Below, piece after piece: positions 7,182 through 8,566 of a DNA stretch of 8,566 nucleotides. The position numbers and the translations under genes were made by a program. Source of the stretch: an uncultured Sutterella sp. (GTDB taxonomy: Bacteria > Pseudomonadota > Gammaproteobacteria > Burkholderiales > Burkholderiaceae_F). A model generated the notes under the pieces. The model worked only from the letters and a program-made list of their open reading frames with translations. It searched no databases and had not been told where the DNA came from. The stretch spans positions 1 through 8,566 of the forward strand of contig CABSHY010000043.1 of assembly GCA_902477615.1 (NCBI GenBank), in the 5' to 3' direction. Numbering within the stretch: the first letter of the stretch is position 1; each line of letters begins with the position of its first letter.

Positions 7182-7209
7182 ATCATATAGAAAAACCTCG
7201 AAATAACAA
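7182..7209 (-). promoter_or_regulatory. Promoter of the thioredoxin-like gene
   Basis: On the minus strand TTGTTA (7209-7204) and TATGAT (7187-7182) are separated by 16 bp, about 30 bases before the start codon. Close to a sigma-70 consensus but unproven. Confidence 0.5.
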
Positions 7210-7360
7210 AGAATTTTTCTTTCTATGTCGCAAGTAAATGTAATCAGTGTGACCTCAGTTGCCCAGAGCGAGAAAGTCTTGTCAAGATATTTTTCGTTAG
7301 GGTTTTGTCTCATGGGGATTTTGCCCCTACTGCAAACGAATAACTAGGCATAAACTCCTA

Positions 7361-7395
7361 AGCACTCTTGCTTATTTGTTTAGAGGCAGAGTGCT
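7361..7395 (+). promoter_or_regulatory. Long inverted repeat before the peptidase gene
   Basis: AGCACTCT (7361-7368) and AGAGTGCT (7388-7395) are perfect inverted arms, with a further GC/GC pair inside after a bulged T. The feature ends 18 bases before the ribosome site. It could be a leader hairpin or a repressor operator. The remaining intergenic sequence (7210-7360) shows a short GGGG/CCCC hairpin at 7314-7327 but no convincing plus-strand promoter. Confidence 0.45.
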
Positions 7396-7413
7396 GGTCA
7401 TGCACAATCAAAA

Positions 7414-7418
7414 AGGAG
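7414..7418 (+). promoter_or_regulatory. Ribosome binding site of the peptidase gene
   Basis: AGGAG is 9 bases before ATG 7428 but only 3 before the in-frame ATG at 7422, so 7428 is the likely start. Confidence 0.75.
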
Positions 7419-7427
7419 TTAATGGTC

Positions 7428-8566
7428 ATGCAGTTGAAAAAACTTTCTGTGGGATTGACATTGGCTTTGGCAGCTTTTGCTGCAAGCGCCGCCGTTCCTA
7501 CTGTTTCCAAAGAAATTCAAAGCAATGCCACGGCAATCTATAACGATGCAGTGATGCAAAAGATTCAGAAAGAATTAACGAGCGAAGCGTCTCAAAAGTG
7601 GCGTTTTAACACGCTTTTGGAACTTGCCCGTATCGCTTCACCTTCCAACTACGAAATGCGTCGTCAGGAAGAAATCACGCGTCGCTTGGTGAGCGAATGG
7701 GGCTTTGATAAGAAAGACATCATGACCCAAACCAACGGGTACTTGAAGGGCGCCGGTGTGCAAAAGGTTGACGGCATGGCCGTACACAATGTTTGCGTTC
7801 GCATTCCTGGCACGTACTCTAACCAAGCCAAGAAGGTGACCTTTAAGGGGCAAGCTCCGAAGGTTGTGTTGGAAGGCCATATTGATACGGTGAACCCGGG
7901 CGTATTGCCGCCGGCTTCCAATCCTTACGAACCCGTGAAGTTGCAATTGGCAAAAGACCCCGTTGTTTCTACGCGCGATGAATTGAAGAACCTGCCTTTG
8001 GAAGTCAAGTTCGACAAGAACGGCAAGGTCATTGAAGACGAAGTCTATAAGAAGGCTTACCAACGCTTTGCAAGTTTAGAAGACGCCCAAAAGAAGGGTG
8101 GCTATCGTATCTATGTTCCCGGCTATGAAGATGCCATGGTCAATACGGTTGCCGTGATGCAAACGGCCATCATGATGAAAAAGCACGGTGTGAAGCCGGT
8201 CTATGACATTTGGGTTTGCGGTACGGCCGGTGAAGAAGGTAAAGGTAACCTTCGCGGCATGAAGCAACTCTATGGCTACAACCAAGATACGGGTAAGGGT
8301 AATAACGCTTTAAATATCGTTGCTAACTTTGGTGCTGACTCCACGGTCCCGGGTGATGCGACGACGAACTATCTCGGTTCTTACCGTTTTGAAATTCAAT
8401 ATCAAGAGCCGGCTGGCTTTAAGCTTGGCGACAAGGCTCGTCCCTCTGCGGCCATGGCCATGAACCGTGCCATCGCTGGCATTGCCGATATTAAGACCGC
8501 TTGGGATACGGACAAGAAGGCTCAAAAGACCACATACACGGTGGGGGTGGCCGATTGTGATGAACC
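7428..8566 (+). CDS. Secreted M20-type metallopeptidase (3' end outside window)
   Basis: 379 codons are visible with no stop. The N-terminus has two lysines, a hydrophobic stretch (VGLTLALAAFAA) and an ASA-A cleavage-like site near residue 22, so the protein is probably exported to the periplasm by Sec. The mature part fits a zinc-dependent M20-like peptidase: VVLEGHIDTV holds the HxD metal site (H151, D153), Asp235 in GYEDAMVNT could be the bridging ligand, GTAGEEGKG supplies the general base pair E269-E270, and Asp304 in NFGADS is a further candidate ligand. The likely job is removal of amino acids from small peptides or amidated substrates; the substrate cannot be told. The bridging-Asp segment differs from the usual DxKG type. 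Its G+C (about 50%) is higher than that of the restriction operon. The gene seems to have its own leader and is divergent from the thioredoxin-like gene. Confidence 0.85.
   Translation, partial: MQLKKLSVGLTLALAAFAASAAVPTVSKEIQSNATAIYNDAVMQKIQKELTSEASQKWRFNTLLELARIASPSNYEMRRQEEITRRLVSEWGFDKKDIMTQTNGYLKGAGVQKVDGMAVHNVCVRIPGTYSNQAKKVTFKGQAPKVVLEGHIDTVNPGVLPPASNPYEPVKLQLAKDPVVSTRDELKNLPLEVKFDKNGKVIEDEVYKKAYQRFASLEDAQKKGGYRIYVPGYEDAMVNTVAVMQTAIMMKKHGVKPVYDIWVCGTAGEEGKGNLRGMKQLYGYNQDTGKGNNALNIVANFGADSTVPGDATTNYLGSYRFEIQYQEPAGFKLGDKARPSAAMAMNRAIAGIADIKTAWDTDKKAQKTTYTVGVADCDE

Noticed and set aside
7638..8525. Several minus-strand frames opposite the peptidase gene
   Set aside because: The plus strand has a signal peptide, ribosome site and M20 motifs; the minus frames are complements of that coding sequence.
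1..8566. CRISPR array, insertion sequence or prophage genes
   Set aside because: No regularly spaced repeats, transposase or phage structural gene can be seen on either strand.

Overview
The window looks like a Gram-negative, proteobacterial chromosome. The tRNA gene encodes its own CCA end, and the last gene makes an exported peptidase with a plain Sec signal peptide. A gut-type betaproteobacterium (Sutterellaceae-like) is a low-confidence guess from overall gene style only. The left 6.3 kb is a plus-strand defence operon of lower and uneven G+C (about 40%, down to about 30% in part of the methyltransferase gene by hand count). The right end is about 50% G+C and looks like resident chromosome.

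Region 1 (1-6337) is a type III-like restriction-modification operon: the C-terminal end of a large helicase-related protein (start outside the window), a DUF4391 protein, a beta-class DNA methyltransferase (Mod) and a helicase-endonuclease (Res). Neighbouring genes overlap or are 1-2 bp apart, so one transcript is likely. It ends at a hairpin terminator (6343-6385). The central observation is that mod is broken as read here by a run of ten G (1410-1419) about 100 bp after its start codon. Translation from the well-supported ATG at 1312 stops at 1431 after 39 codons. The rest of Mod, with all its catalytic motifs, continues intact in another frame, entered with 8 or 11 G but not with 9 or 10. 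This is the layout of a phase-variable type III methyltransferase (phasevarion-like switch), captured in the OFF state. Because a type III Res needs Mod to recognise and cut DNA, the tract could switch restriction and genome methylation together. A second homopolymer (seven A, 655-661) sits exactly where one extra A would give the DUF4391 gene a better start.

Region 2 (6338-6836) has no protein gene. It holds two similar hairpin terminators, an intact minus-strand tRNA-Ser(GGA) with a good promoter, and a 29-bp copy of the 3' end of that tRNA next to the thioredoxin gene. It is a plausible boundary between the acquired operon and the chromosome.

Region 3 (6837-8566) has a minus-strand thioredoxin-like gene with an unusual CIDC active site, a divergent intergenic region of about 270 bp with a trx promoter and a long inverted repeat, and the start of a plus-strand secreted M20-type metallopeptidase that runs off the window.
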